Below, piece by piece: positions 1 through 7,510 of a DNA stretch of 64,000 nucleotides (its first letter is position 1; every line of letters starts with the position of its first letter). The notes beneath the pieces are model-generated. The model did not search any database. It had not been told where the DNA came from and was given only the letters and a program-made list of their open reading frames with translations. A program made the translations under genes and the position numbers. The DNA is from Actinomycetospora sp. NBRC 106375 (GTDB taxonomy: Bacteria > Actinomycetota > Actinomycetes > Mycobacteriales > Pseudonocardiaceae), in contig NZ_BSTS01000007.1 of the NCBI RefSeq assembly GCF_030269665.1, positions 186,001 to 250,000 of the forward strand, given 5' to 3'.

Positions 1-1202
1 GCGATGAACAGCGCGAACATCGCCGGCGCCAGGAAGCTGACCGCCCGGCCCGTCGTGGCGTAGAGGCCGAAGAGCTCGCCCTCGCGGCCCGGCGGCACGA
101 TGCGGGCGAGGTAGCTGCGTGAGCAGGCCTGGGCGGGCCCGACGAACAGCGACAGGAACGTCCCGCCGATCCAGAACGCGGTCGGGCCCGACGAGAACAG
201 CATGACGGCGGCGGTGACGACCAGGGCCGCCAGGCAGACGAGGATGACGATCTTCGGGCCGATCCTGTCGTCGAGCCAGCCGCCGAGCACGGCGCCGAGG
301 GCGGAGACGACGTTCGCGACGATCGCGAAGATGATGACGTCGCCGGGGCTCAGCCCGAAGGTCCCCGCGGCCAGGACGCCGCCGAAGGTGAAGACCGCGG
401 TGAGCCCGTCCCGGTAGATCGCGCTCGAGACCAGGAAGCCGAGCAGGTGGCGGTCGTCGTGGTAGAGGCGGACGAGCCGGCGGACGAGGAGCTTGTAGGA
501 CGCGGCCCACCCGACGGCCGCTTCGGTGTCGCCGGGCGGCGGCGGGAACGGGAAGCGCATCCGCAGCACCGGGATCGTCGACACGGCGAACCACACCGCC
601 GCGACGATCACGACCACCCGCACGGCCGTGCCCTCGCCCTCGAACCGGATGACCGGTGAGTCGGCGAGGAAGAGGACGAAGCTGATGAGCAGCAGGACGA
701 TGCCGCCGACGTAGCCGGCGGCCCACCCGATGCCCGACACCCGCCCGGTCCGCCCGGGCGGCGCGAGGCGGTAGATCATCGCGTTGTACTCGACTTGCGC
801 GAGCTCGTAGGCGAACGTGCCGACGCCCAGCAGGAGCAGGCCCCACCACAGGTAGGACGGCTCCGGCGCGATGAACGCCATGAGCGCCGTGCAGGCGATG
901 ATCACGGCGGTGAGGACGCCCAGCCGCCGCTGGCGGCCGGTCTCGGCGCCCGCCGCGTCGCTGCGCTGCCCGTAGACGGGCGCGACGAGCGCGACCAGGA
1001 CCCCGGAGACGCTGATCGCCGTGGCCAGCGCCGACGACCCGGACGCCTCGTCGGCCGCGACCGAGCCGGTGAGGTACACGGTGAAGACGAACGTCGTGAC
1101 GATGTGGTTGAAGGCCGCGGAGCCCCAGTCCCACGCGGCCCAGGCCGCGAGCGGGCGTCCGATGCGGACCGTGGATTCCGGCGGCGTGGTCGAGGACGAC
1201 AC
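1..1202 (-). CDS. MFS transporter, UMF1/Atg22-like family (partial, C-terminus off window)
   Basis: The minus frame stays open from a GTG at 1202 to the left edge, so the C-terminal end is missing. Near the N-terminus it reads WAAWDWGSAAFNHIVTTFVF, and near the window edge GPAQACSRSYLARIVPP and GELFGLYATTGR. These are typical of UMF1-type major facilitator permeases (Atg22-like). Alternating hydrophobic stretches indicate a polytopic inner-membrane protein. The substrate cannot be read from sequence; members are usually annotated only as efflux or uptake permeases. An ATG at about 1255 lies in another frame and was not used. The GTG start is the first one before the conserved TM1 and has no strong ribosome site. 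Confidence 0.85.
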   Translation of the reverse strand, partial: MSSSTTPPESTVRIGRPLAAWAAWDWGSAAFNHIVTTFVFTVYLTGSVAADEASGSSALATAISVSGVLVALVAPVYGQRSDAAGAETGRQRRLGVLTAVIIACTALMAFIAPEPSYLWWGLLLLGVGTFAYELAQVEYNAMIYRLAPPGRTGRVSGIGWAAGYVGGIVLLLISFVLFLADSPVIRFEGEGTAVRVVVIVAAVWFAVSTIPVLRMRFPFPPPPGDTEAAVGWAASYKLLVRRLVRLYHDDRHLLGFLVSSAIYRDGLTAVFTFGGVLAAGTFGLSPGDVIIFAIVANVVSALGAVLGGWLDDRIGPKIVILVCLAALVVTAAVMLFSSGPTAFWIGGTFLSLFVGPAQACSRSYLARIVPPGREGELFGLYATTGRAVSFLAPAMFALFI

Positions 1203-1628
1203 GCGGGCACGGTAGCCGGAGCGGCCGGCCTGCGCGGCTCGTCCGAAGGATGCATGGCTGCTCGGCGGGTGACCGCTGACGTCGTCCGTGCCGCTGAGCG
1301 CGGGCATCGAACCACTCGGCGTTCGCCCGTTCGGCCCAGTATCTCCACTCAGGTGACGGCACGTGTCCTCAAGGATCCTCCGACCGTGGCGCCTGCCGGA
1401 GCGCGTGCACAGTCAGTTCGAAGATCCGGAGCATACGTCTCGTTGATCATCCGGGCGCGCGACATTGCATGATCACCGTGGAGTGACGACGACCGGCGTC
1501 GCAAAGATCCTCCGGGGTCTGAAGGTTCTCAGCTCGCTGGCTACTGTCCGCCCCGCGGCGTCATCGCCGCCGGTGAAGGCTCCCCGTCACCGATCCGGGG
1601 CGGGGTGGACCACGTGAAAGGAAGCACT
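1203..1628. other. Intergenic region upstream of divergent MFS and chaplin-like genes
   Basis: No convincing gene in 426 bases. Open frames here are extensions of shadow frames. The stretch should hold the divergent promoters of the MFS gene (leftward) and the chaplin-like gene (rightward), but I could not assign a -10/-35 pair. Confidence 0.5.
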
Positions 1629-1937
1629 GTGGGAATTCTGCGCAAGTCCGTGCTGGCGACCACGCTCATCGGTGCCGGTCTGGCCGCTACGACCGGTTCT
1701 GCCTTCGCGCAGGACGGCGACACCCAGTCCGGGATGGGAAATGTCGACGACGTCCAGACGATCACTCCGGCGAACGCGTGCAACAACAATGTCCCGGTGA
1801 ATGTGCTCGGGGTCCAGGTGCCGGTTCAGGACGTGGCCGGCACGATCCCGGTGCTGAGCCCGGCCGAGCACGGCAGCGAGCAGGCTGCCGGTGTCTCCAA
1901 GAAGTGCGGGAACGAGGTCGGCGCCGAGAACGGCTGA
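1629..1937 (+). CDS. Chaplin-like small secreted protein (copy A)
   Basis: 102 residues from GTG 1629. The start was chosen because AAAGGA lies about 6 bases upstream; an in-frame ATG at 1605 has no such site. Residues 1-27 form a clean Sec signal peptide ending SAFA, so the mature protein is exported. The mature part has C51 and C93 and a hydrophobic VPVNVLGVQVPVQDV segment. This echoes the VNVxG core and cysteine pair of streptomycete chaplins, the amyloid-forming hydrophobic surface proteins, but the cysteines are 42 residues apart, wider than in a classical chaplin domain. A paralogue follows at 2054. Surface coating or aerial-growth function is inference; it may only share chaplin composition. 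Confidence 0.8.
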   Translation: MGILRKSVLATTLIGAGLAATTGSAFAQDGDTQSGMGNVDDVQTITPANACNNNVPVNVLGVQVPVQDVAGTIPVLSPAEHGSEQAAGVSKKCGNEVGAENG

Positions 1938-2053
1938 GTGCTCCCGTCGGTGCGGCACGTCGGGTGGGTCAGGTCCTGATCGCTCGCGGCCGGCCGGTCC
2001 GCTCCCCAGGATCCCGCCGAGCGGGATCGATGATCTCCCAAGGAGAACCTGCT

Positions 2054-2374
2054 GTGACTTTTCTGCGTCGCTCCCTGACTGCGACTGCCCTGATCGGTAC
2101 GGGCCTGGCGTGCACGACCGGTGCGGCCTTCGCCCACGAGTCGCACGGCGGTGACAGCACCGAGCAGCACGGTGTGGTCAACGTCAGCGATGTCCAGACC
2201 ATCGTGCCGGTCAACGCCTGCGGCAACGACGTGCCGGTCAACGTGCTCGGGGTCCAGGTCCCGGTGCAGGACGTGGTGGGCACCGTCCCGATCCTCAGCC
2301 CCGCCAAGGGTGACAGCAAGCAGGACGCCGGCATCGACAAGAGCTGCACGAACGGCGTCGGGGCCGACAACTAG
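2054..2374 (+). CDS. Chaplin-like small secreted protein (copy B)
   Basis: 106 residues from GTG 2054, preceded by AAGGAGAA. The signal peptide is residues 1-27, ending AAFA, followed by a His-rich stretch (HESHGG). It then aligns with copy A almost position by position: NVxDVQTIxPxNAC, VPVNVLGVQVPVQDV and LSPA. C56 and C98 keep the same 42-residue spacing. The genes lie 116 bases apart in tandem, so this is a local duplication. Copy B has an extra cysteine (C20) in the leader, removed on cleavage. No lipobox or LPXTG motif is visible, so it is probably secreted or loosely wall-associated. Each copy has its own ribosome site. Confidence 0.8.
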   Translation: MTFLRRSLTATALIGTGLACTTGAAFAHESHGGDSTEQHGVVNVSDVQTIVPVNACGNDVPVNVLGVQVPVQDVVGTVPILSPAKGDSKQDAGIDKSCTNGVGADN

Positions 2375-2467
2375 CCGCGGACGGGCGGGTCGACCCCGAA
2401 TCGACGTCGCCCGTCTGCTCCTCTGTGAGCGCGCCGCGCCGGTCGCTCAGGGAGGGCTCGAGGAGAA

Positions 2468-2509
2468 CCCGGTGCGAGGCCACCCGTCGGGGGATGGTCT
2501 CGCACCGGG
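2468..2509. terminator. Hairpin between chaplin-like gene and mscL
   Basis: CCCGGTGCGAGGCCA pairs with TGGTCTCGCACCGGG, a 15-bp stem with one G-T position and a 12-base loop. It lies about 95 bases after the copy B stop and 100 before mscL. No T-run follows, which is common for actinobacterial terminators. Confidence 0.6.
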
Positions 2510-2608
2510 CTCTCCGAGCCGACCGCCCGCCGTCGTCCGCACGTGCGCGGCCGCAACGGCGGTGTCCTATCCTGCGGGCACAAGGGTTCTCGAGCCGGGG
2601 GATTCGGC

Positions 2609-3073
2609 GTGCTCAAGGGTTTCAAGGACTTCCTGCTCCGCGGGAACGTCGTCGACCTCGCGGTGGCGGTCGTCATCGGCGCGGCGTTCACCGCTCTCGT
2701 CACAGCGTTCACGAGCGCTTTCCTGAAGCCGCTGATCCAGCTGTTCTCGGGCGGCGGCGAGTTCGCCGGATCGTTCGTCGTGGACGGCGTCGTCTTCGAC
2801 TACGCCAGTTTCATCAATGCGATCATCACGTTCATCATCACGGCCGCGGTCATCTATTTCCTCGTCGTCATGCCTCTGAAGTACGTGGAGCAGCGGCGTC
2901 GCAGCGGCGAGGAAGAGGGTCCCGCCGACCCGACCGACGTCGAGCTCCTGACCGAGATCCGCGACCTGCTGCGCGAGCAGGCCGTCCGCACCACCGCCGA
3001 CGGCTCCCGCGGTGACGACGGCCGGGGCACCGCGGGCGGCGCCGGCGGGCGCATCCCCCAGCAGGACCGCTGA
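2609..3073 (+). CDS. mscL: Large-conductance mechanosensitive channel MscL
   Basis: 154 residues from GTG 2609, with GGGGGA upstream. The frame extends further upstream to 2543, but homology begins at LKGFKDFLLRGNVVDLAVAV, the MscL N-terminal amphipathic helix and TM1. TM2 is around residues 70-92 (FINAIITFIITAAVIYFLVV), followed by the cytoplasmic bundle ELLTEIRDLL. MscL is a pentameric inner-membrane channel that opens under membrane tension to release solutes in hypo-osmotic shock. The Gly/Arg-rich C-terminal tail after the bundle is longer than usual. It appears monocistronic. Confidence 0.97.
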   Translation: MLKGFKDFLLRGNVVDLAVAVVIGAAFTALVTAFTSAFLKPLIQLFSGGGEFAGSFVVDGVVFDYASFINAIITFIITAAVIYFLVVMPLKYVEQRRRSGEEEGPADPTDVELLTEIRDLLREQAVRTTADGSRGDDGRGTAGGAGGRIPQQDR

Positions 3074-3560
3074 CTCCTCCCTCCACCCCGCGCCCTCGAC
3101 GGCGCCCCCACCGACGCGCCCCTCGGGCGTGTCGGCGCCCCACCACCGTGGTGTGCCTCGACCCCCGCGCCCGGCGTCGGCACGTCCCCGTGCGAGCGAT
3201 GCGGCTTTGCTGGCATCAGACGCCAGGATCGCCACACGCTCGGTCGCGCGACACGCCGTTGCGCGCGCCTCGCCGCACGAGCTCCGAACCACGGCGCGTG
3301 GCCGCCACGACCGCGTGACGCGGGCCGAGGAGGTCTTCTCGCCGACACACCCTCGACCCGGTGTCACCGCCACCCGCTCGTGACTAGGCCGTTCGTGGCT
3401 CCGTGACGGAGTGCGATCGCCAGCGGGCTCGTCACTCCCTGGTCGAATGGTCGTACTCCCCAATCCACCGATCGGAGTATCAGGACACGGCCACTCGGCG
3501 CCGTTGCCCAGATCGAGGGTTGGAACACTCCAATCCGATCCGGTCGTCGGGGGAGGCGCA
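3074..3560. other. Intergenic region after mscL, with dispersed repeat
   Basis: No supported gene. It contains one copy of a dispersed repeat (3191-3258) and the upstream region of the acyltransferase. The acyltransferase frame is open back to 3411, but the ribosome site before 3561 argues against coding there. Confidence 0.5.
3191..3258. repeat. Dispersed intergenic repeat family C, copy 1
   Basis: Shares GCGGCTTT, then TGGCATCAGACGCCA, then CAGGATCGCCACACGCTCG and CGCGACACGCCG, with copies at 5042-5108 and 23050-23115. In copy 3 the first part is a perfect hairpin (CCTGGCGT/ACGCCAGG). All three copies lie between genes. Confidence 0.75.
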
Positions 3561-5009
3561 GTGCGGACGGTGGTGGGGCAGGACCACGGCACGCAGGGCG
3601 TCCCGGGTGTGCGGAACGTCGGTGACGGCGTCCCGGGCGTCCGGCGCATCCCGGCGCCGCGCGCCGGTGTCGGCCCGGGCAGGGGCGGCACCGGTCGCGG
3701 CGAGGCGCGACCCGCGTCCGCGTCGACGCGGTCGGCGACCGTCGAGATCCCCGCCCTGACCGGCCTGCGGGCGGTCGCGGCGGTGTGGGTGCTCGCGCAC
3801 CACCTGAGCTTCCTGCCCGTCACCGGCTACGCCGAGTGGTTCGCGCCCGTCGCGCCGCTGCTGGCCGCCGGTGGTCTGGGGGTGGACCTCTTCTTCGTCC
3901 TCTCCGGTTTCCTCCTCGCCCGTTCCTACCTCGACCGCTGGCAGGGCACGCCACGGCCGCGGGAGGCCTTCGGGTTCGTGTGGGCGCGTGTCGCCCGAAT
4001 CTGGCCGCTCTACGCGGCCGTGGTGGTCCTGGCCGGGCTGTGGTGCACGGTGCGCGCCGTCCTGGGGAGCGACGGCGTGATCACGTGGCAGGGCGCCCAG
4101 CCCGGCCTGGACCCCCTGAGCTGGCTGCGACAGCTCACCCTCACGCAGATGTGGGACTCGCCGGGCATCGACGGCGTCTCGTTCGTCCTGCCGGCGTGGT
4201 CGGTCAGCGCCGAGTGGGCGGCGTACCTCGCCTTCCCGCTGCTGGCGGGCGGCGCGTGGCTGCTGCGCGGCCGACCGCGCCCGGTGCTCGCCGCCCTCGC
4301 GGTGCTCGTCGCGACGCCCACCGCGGCGGCGGCGGTGCTCAACGCGCTCGACGGCGACTGGGGCGGCTTCTGGGCCGTGCGCCTCGCCGCGGGCTTCACC
4401 GCCGGCGTGCTGACCTGGCTGGTCGTGCGCCGCGTACCGGCTACCCGCACGGTCTCGCGCTGGGCGCACCGGGTGCTGCTGGTCGTCCTCGCCGAGGTCG
4501 GCGTGGTCGTCTACTGGGCCGCGACCGCGCCGACGACCGCCACGATCACCGCCGACGCCCGCACCTACCTCGCGGTGCCGCTGCTCCCGCTGGTGGTGGG
4601 CGCCCTGGCGCTCACCGACGGGCCGGTGGCGCGGGCCCTCGGGACCTCTCGCCTGCGCCACGGCGGCCGCATCTCCTACGCGCTCTACCTCGTGCACTTC
4701 CCGCTGATCGAGATGGCGCTCGTCGCCATGACCCGCATCCCCGCGCTCGCGCCGGACACGGCGGCGGCCGCGCTGCTGGTGCCGCACCTCGCGGTGGCCG
4801 CGCTGGTGCTCGCGCACCTCGCATACCGCTACGTCGAGGTGCCTGGCCAGGCCTGGATGCGGGACCGGGACCCGTCGCGGCGCCGGGGCAGTGCGCGCCG
4901 GGACACCGCGGAGACCCGCCGTCCGGAGGTCACCCCGCCCTCCGGTCGCCGGGCGGTCGGGCGGCGTGGGGGCAGCCACGCCGCCCGACCGGCAGCGGTC
5001 GCCGCCTGA
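3561..5009 (+). CDS. Acyltransferase 3 family membrane O-acyltransferase
   Basis: 482 residues from GTG 3561 (GGGGGAGGC upstream). After about 50 polar residues it enters the acyltransferase-3 fold: IPALTGLRAVAAVWVLAHHL carries the family's early His, followed by LGVDLFFVLSGFLLARSY, then some ten hydrophobic segments, ending RYVEVPGQAWMR and a basic tail. Such proteins (OafA type) move acyl groups across the membrane onto sugars, lipids or antibiotics. Proximity to arabinogalactan genes makes a wall glycan or glycolipid acceptor plausible, but that is inference. It stands alone between two repeat-bearing gaps. Confidence 0.88.
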   Translation: MRTVVGQDHGTQGVPGVRNVGDGVPGVRRIPAPRAGVGPGRGGTGRGEARPASASTRSATVEIPALTGLRAVAAVWVLAHHLSFLPVTGYAEWFAPVAPLLAAGGLGVDLFFVLSGFLLARSYLDRWQGTPRPREAFGFVWARVARIWPLYAAVVVLAGLWCTVRAVLGSDGVITWQGAQPGLDPLSWLRQLTLTQMWDSPGIDGVSFVLPAWSVSAEWAAYLAFPLLAGGAWLLRGRPRPVLAALAVLVATPTAAAAVLNALDGDWGGFWAVRLAAGFTAGVLTWLVVRRVPATRTVSRWAHRVLLVVLAEVGVVVYWAATAPTTATITADARTYLAVPLLPLVVGALALTDGPVARALGTSRLRHGGRISYALYLVHFPLIEMALVAMTRIPALAPDTAAAALLVPHLAVAALVLAHLAYRYVEVPGQAWMRDRDPSRRRGSARRDTAETRRPEVTPPSGRRAVGRRGGSHAARPAAVAA

Positions 5010-5041
5010 CCGTGCGTCCGCGGTTCGCCATCTGACCCCCT

Positions 5042-5108
5042 GTCAGCGGTGGGCCACCGCTGACATCGAGCGTCAGGATCGCCACACGCTCGTCGGCGCG
5101 ACACGCCG
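5042..5108. repeat. Dispersed repeat family C, copy 2, with perfect hairpin
   Basis: GTCAGCGGTGG and CCACCGCTGAC form an 11-bp perfect inverted repeat with a 1-base centre. This replaces the hairpin of the other copies. The conserved CGTCAGGATCGCCACACGCT and CGCGACACGCCG follow. The hairpin could also end the upstream acyltransferase transcript. Confidence 0.75.
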
Positions 5109-5137
5109 AGACCACGGGACACGGAGCTTCGGTCGCC

Positions 5138-5290
5138 GCGAGAGGCGCGCTACGCATGATCGGGAGGTCTCGTGGCCTGCCGAACGTGCCGGTCGCGTCG
5201 GAGGGCGCCGCTTCGGTGACGGGTGTCGCGGCGAGAGGTGCGTTGCGCATGATCGAGAGGCTCTGCCGCCTGCCGAACGTGCTCCTCGCG
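5138..5290. repeat. Diverged 60-base direct repeat (period 93)
   Basis: Copy one, 5138-5197, and copy two, 5231-5290, both start GCGAGAGG, share GCATGATCG and CCTGCCGAACGTG, and end TCGCG. They agree at roughly four of five positions by eye. No reading frame explains them. Confidence 0.65.
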
Positions 5291-5364
5291 CGTCCGTCAG
5301 GCCGACACGACCCGCGGCTCGCGCCCAGTACTCCGCGCTCAGCTCCGCGGGAGCACCGAGCTCG

Positions 5365-6120
5365 TCAGACCGGCAGGCGACGGAAGATCGGGCGCGGGAT
5401 GTGGCGCAGGACCGACATGACCGCCCGCAGCGGCGCCGGGGCCCAGACCTGCTCCTTGCCGCTCGAGACCGCGGACACGATGACGTCGGCGACCGCCTCG
5501 GGCGTCGTCGACAGCGGCGCCGGGGACATGCCCTCGGTCATCTTCGTGTGCACGAACCCGGGGCGGACGACGGTGACGCGGATGCCCTCGGCGCGCAGCG
5601 CCTCGGTGAGGCCGGTGTAGAAGGCGTCGAGGCCGGCCTTGGTCGACCCGTACACGAAGTTGGAGCGACGGGCGCGCTCCCCGGCCACCGACGACAGCGC
5701 GACGAGGTGCCCGTGGCCCTGCCGGCGGAACTCGGCGGACAGCGCGACGCCGACCGAGACGGCGGCGACGTAGTTGACCTCGGCGAGCTCGACGGCGACG
5801 TCGATGTCCTGCCAGGCCTTCTCCTGGTCGCCGAGCAGGCCGAAGGCGACGACGGCGACGTCGATGTCGCCGCCGGCGAACGCCTTGCGGACGGCCTCGG
5901 TGTGCACGGCGGCGTCGCGGGCGTCGAAATCGACGGTCTCGACGGCGGCGCCGGCGCGGGTGAGCCGGGCCGCGGCGTCGGCCAGACGCGGCGACTGGCG
6001 CCCGGCCAGGACGACCCGCACCGGGCCGCCTTCCAGGTACTTCTCGGCGGTCGCGAGACCGATCTCCGAGGTGCCGCCCAGCAGCAGCAGGGACGACGGG
6101 TGGCCGACGGCGTCGATCAT
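5365..6120 (-). CDS. dprE2: Decaprenylphospho-2-keto-ribose reductase DprE2
   Basis: 251 residues from ATG 6120, behind GAGGAG. Short-chain dehydrogenase fold: nucleotide site GGTSEIGLA near residue 15, catalytic Ser in ALSSVAGE, and the YGSTK motif. It follows dprE1 by 8 bases, in the order known from mycobacteria, which sets the specific function apart from other SDRs. DprE2 uses NADH to reduce decaprenylphosphoryl-2-keto-ribose to decaprenylphosphoryl-arabinose, the only arabinose donor for arabinogalactan and lipoarabinomannan. It acts with DprE1 at the membrane. Probably the last gene of a unit starting at the Emb genes. Confidence 0.93.
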   Translation of the reverse strand: MIDAVGHPSSLLLLGGTSEIGLATAEKYLEGGPVRVVLAGRQSPRLADAAARLTRAGAAVETVDFDARDAAVHTEAVRKAFAGGDIDVAVVAFGLLGDQEKAWQDIDVAVELAEVNYVAAVSVGVALSAEFRRQGHGHLVALSSVAGERARRSNFVYGSTKAGLDAFYTGLTEALRAEGIRVTVVRPGFVHTKMTEGMSPAPLSTTPEAVADVIVSAVSSGKEQVWAPAPLRAVMSVLRHIPRPIFRRLPV

Positions 6121-6128
6121 GGAACTCC

Positions 6129-7499
6129 TCAGGGGGTGAGCCGGAGGCGGCGCGACATGTCCGAGGCGAACACACCGCCGGGGTCGGCGGCGTCGCGGAC
6201 CTTGCGCCACTCGTCCAGCCGCGGGTACATGGCGGCGAACGTGTCGGGGTCGGTGCGCGAGTCCTTGGCGGTGTAGAGACGCCCGCCCATGGCCAGCACG
6301 CGCTCGTCGAGCGAGCGGCAGAACGCCCCGAGCCCGTCGACGATCGGGAAGTCGACGCAGATGTTCCAGCCCGGCATCGGGAAGGACAGCGGCGCGCGGT
6401 TGCCCTCGCCGAACTTCTTGAAGACGTTGAGGAACGAGACGTGCCCGGACTCGGCGATGTCCCGGATGATCGCCCGGAACTCGGCCTCGGCGTCGAGCGG
6501 GACGATGAACTGGTACTGCAGGAAGCCCTTCGAGCCGTAGGCCCGGTTCCAGTCTCCGAACAGGTCGAGCGGGTGGTAGAAGGCGGTCAGGTTCTGGATC
6601 TGACCCCGCTTGTTCTTGGTCTTGCGGTAGTACAGCTCGCCGATCGCCGTGAACGTCAGCTTGTTGGCCAGGCCGTTCGGGAAGACGTCGGGCAGGTTCG
6701 CCAGGGTCGGTGCGTCGAACTTCAGCGGGTCCTGACGGAGCTTCGCGGGCAGCTCGTCGAGGCGGGCCAGCGAGCCACGGCCGAGCGCGGCCCGGCCGAG
6801 CTTCGACCCGGTGGAGATCGAGTCGAACCACGCCGACGAGTAGTCGTAGGCCTCGTCGGACCCGTCGGAGAAGCGCTCGATGGTCTCGTCGAGGTCGGCG
6901 GTGCGCTCGGTGTCGGCGACGAAGTACGCGGTCTCGGTCTTCGTCATCCGGATCGTCGCCCGCAGGATCACCCCGGTGAGCCCGACGCCGCCGACCGTCG
7001 CCCAGAACAGCTCGGCCTCGGGCCCGTCGGGCTCGAGGCGGCGGACCTCGCCGGAGGCGAGCAGCAGGTCCATCGACACCACGTGGTCGCCGAAGCTGCC
7101 CGCGGAGTGGTGGTTCTTGCCGTGGATGTCGTTGGCGATGGCCCCGCCGATGGTGACCTGGCGCGTGCCCGGCAGCACCGGCACCCACAGCCCGAAGGGC
7201 AGGGCGACCCGCATGAGGCGGTCGAGCGAGACGCCGGCGTCGAGGTCGACCAGCGCGGTCTCGGCGTCCACGGCGTGGACCCGGTCGCGGGCCGTCATGT
7301 CGAGGACGAGCCCGCCGGCGTTCTGGGCGGTGTCGCCGTAGGACCGCCCGAGCCCCCGGGCGACGACGCCCCGGTCCCCGGCCCCGGCGATCGCCGTGGC
7401 CAGCGCCTCGGTGGAGGCGACCTCGTCGCCGGAGACCACGGTGGCCCGGCTGGGGGCCGTGCGGGCCCACCCGGCGAGCGTCTTCTGGGAGCGGGACAT
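6129..7499 (-). CDS. dprE1: Decaprenylphosphoryl-ribose 2'-oxidase DprE1
   Basis: 456 residues from ATG 7499. The FAD-binding motif [11 protein letters not shown] is near residue 46. C381 in [10 protein letters not shown] matches the mycobacterial cysteine (Cys387 in M. tuberculosis) that benzothiazinones attack covalently. A Cys here predicts sensitivity, as inference. DprE1 oxidises the 2' hydroxyl of decaprenylphosphoryl-ribose; DprE2 completes the epimerisation to the arabinose donor. The Emb-type gene upstream ends 11 bases before this start, so all are likely co-transcribed. The length matches the family. Confidence 0.96.
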   Translation of the reverse strand: MSRSQKTLAGWARTAPSRATVVSGDEVASTEALATAIAGAGDRGVVARGLGRSYGDTAQNAGGLVLDMTARDRVHAVDAETALVDLDAGVSLDRLMRVALPFGLWVPVLPGTRQVTIGGAIANDIHGKNHHSAGSFGDHVVSMDLLLASGEVRRLEPDGPEAELFWATVGGVGLTGVILRATIRMTKTETAYFVADTERTADLDETIERFSDGSDEAYDYSSAWFDSISTGSKLGRAALGRGSLARLDELPAKLRQDPLKFDAPTLANLPDVFPNGLANKLTFTAIGELYYRKTKNKRGQIQNLTAFYHPLDLFGDWNRAYGSKGFLQYQFIVPLDAEAEFRAIIRDIAESGHVSFLNVFKKFGEGNRAPLSFPMPGWNICVDFPIVDGLGAFCRSLDERVLAMGGRLYTAKDSRTDPDTFAAMYPRLDEWRKVRDAADPGGVFASDMSRRLRLTP

Positions 7500-7510
7500 C
7501 CCGGGCGAGT

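Larger units (their letters stand above)
5010..5364. other. Intergenic region with hairpin, dispersed repeat and direct repeat
   Basis: This 355-base gap lies between convergent genes and has no gene I can support. It holds repeat family C copy 2 and a diverged 60-base direct repeat, listed separately. Confidence 0.6.

Noticed and set aside
1-1202. Plus-strand small frames at 202-714 as genes
   Set aside because: They are antisense to the MFS transporter, whose conserved motifs read through the whole stretch.
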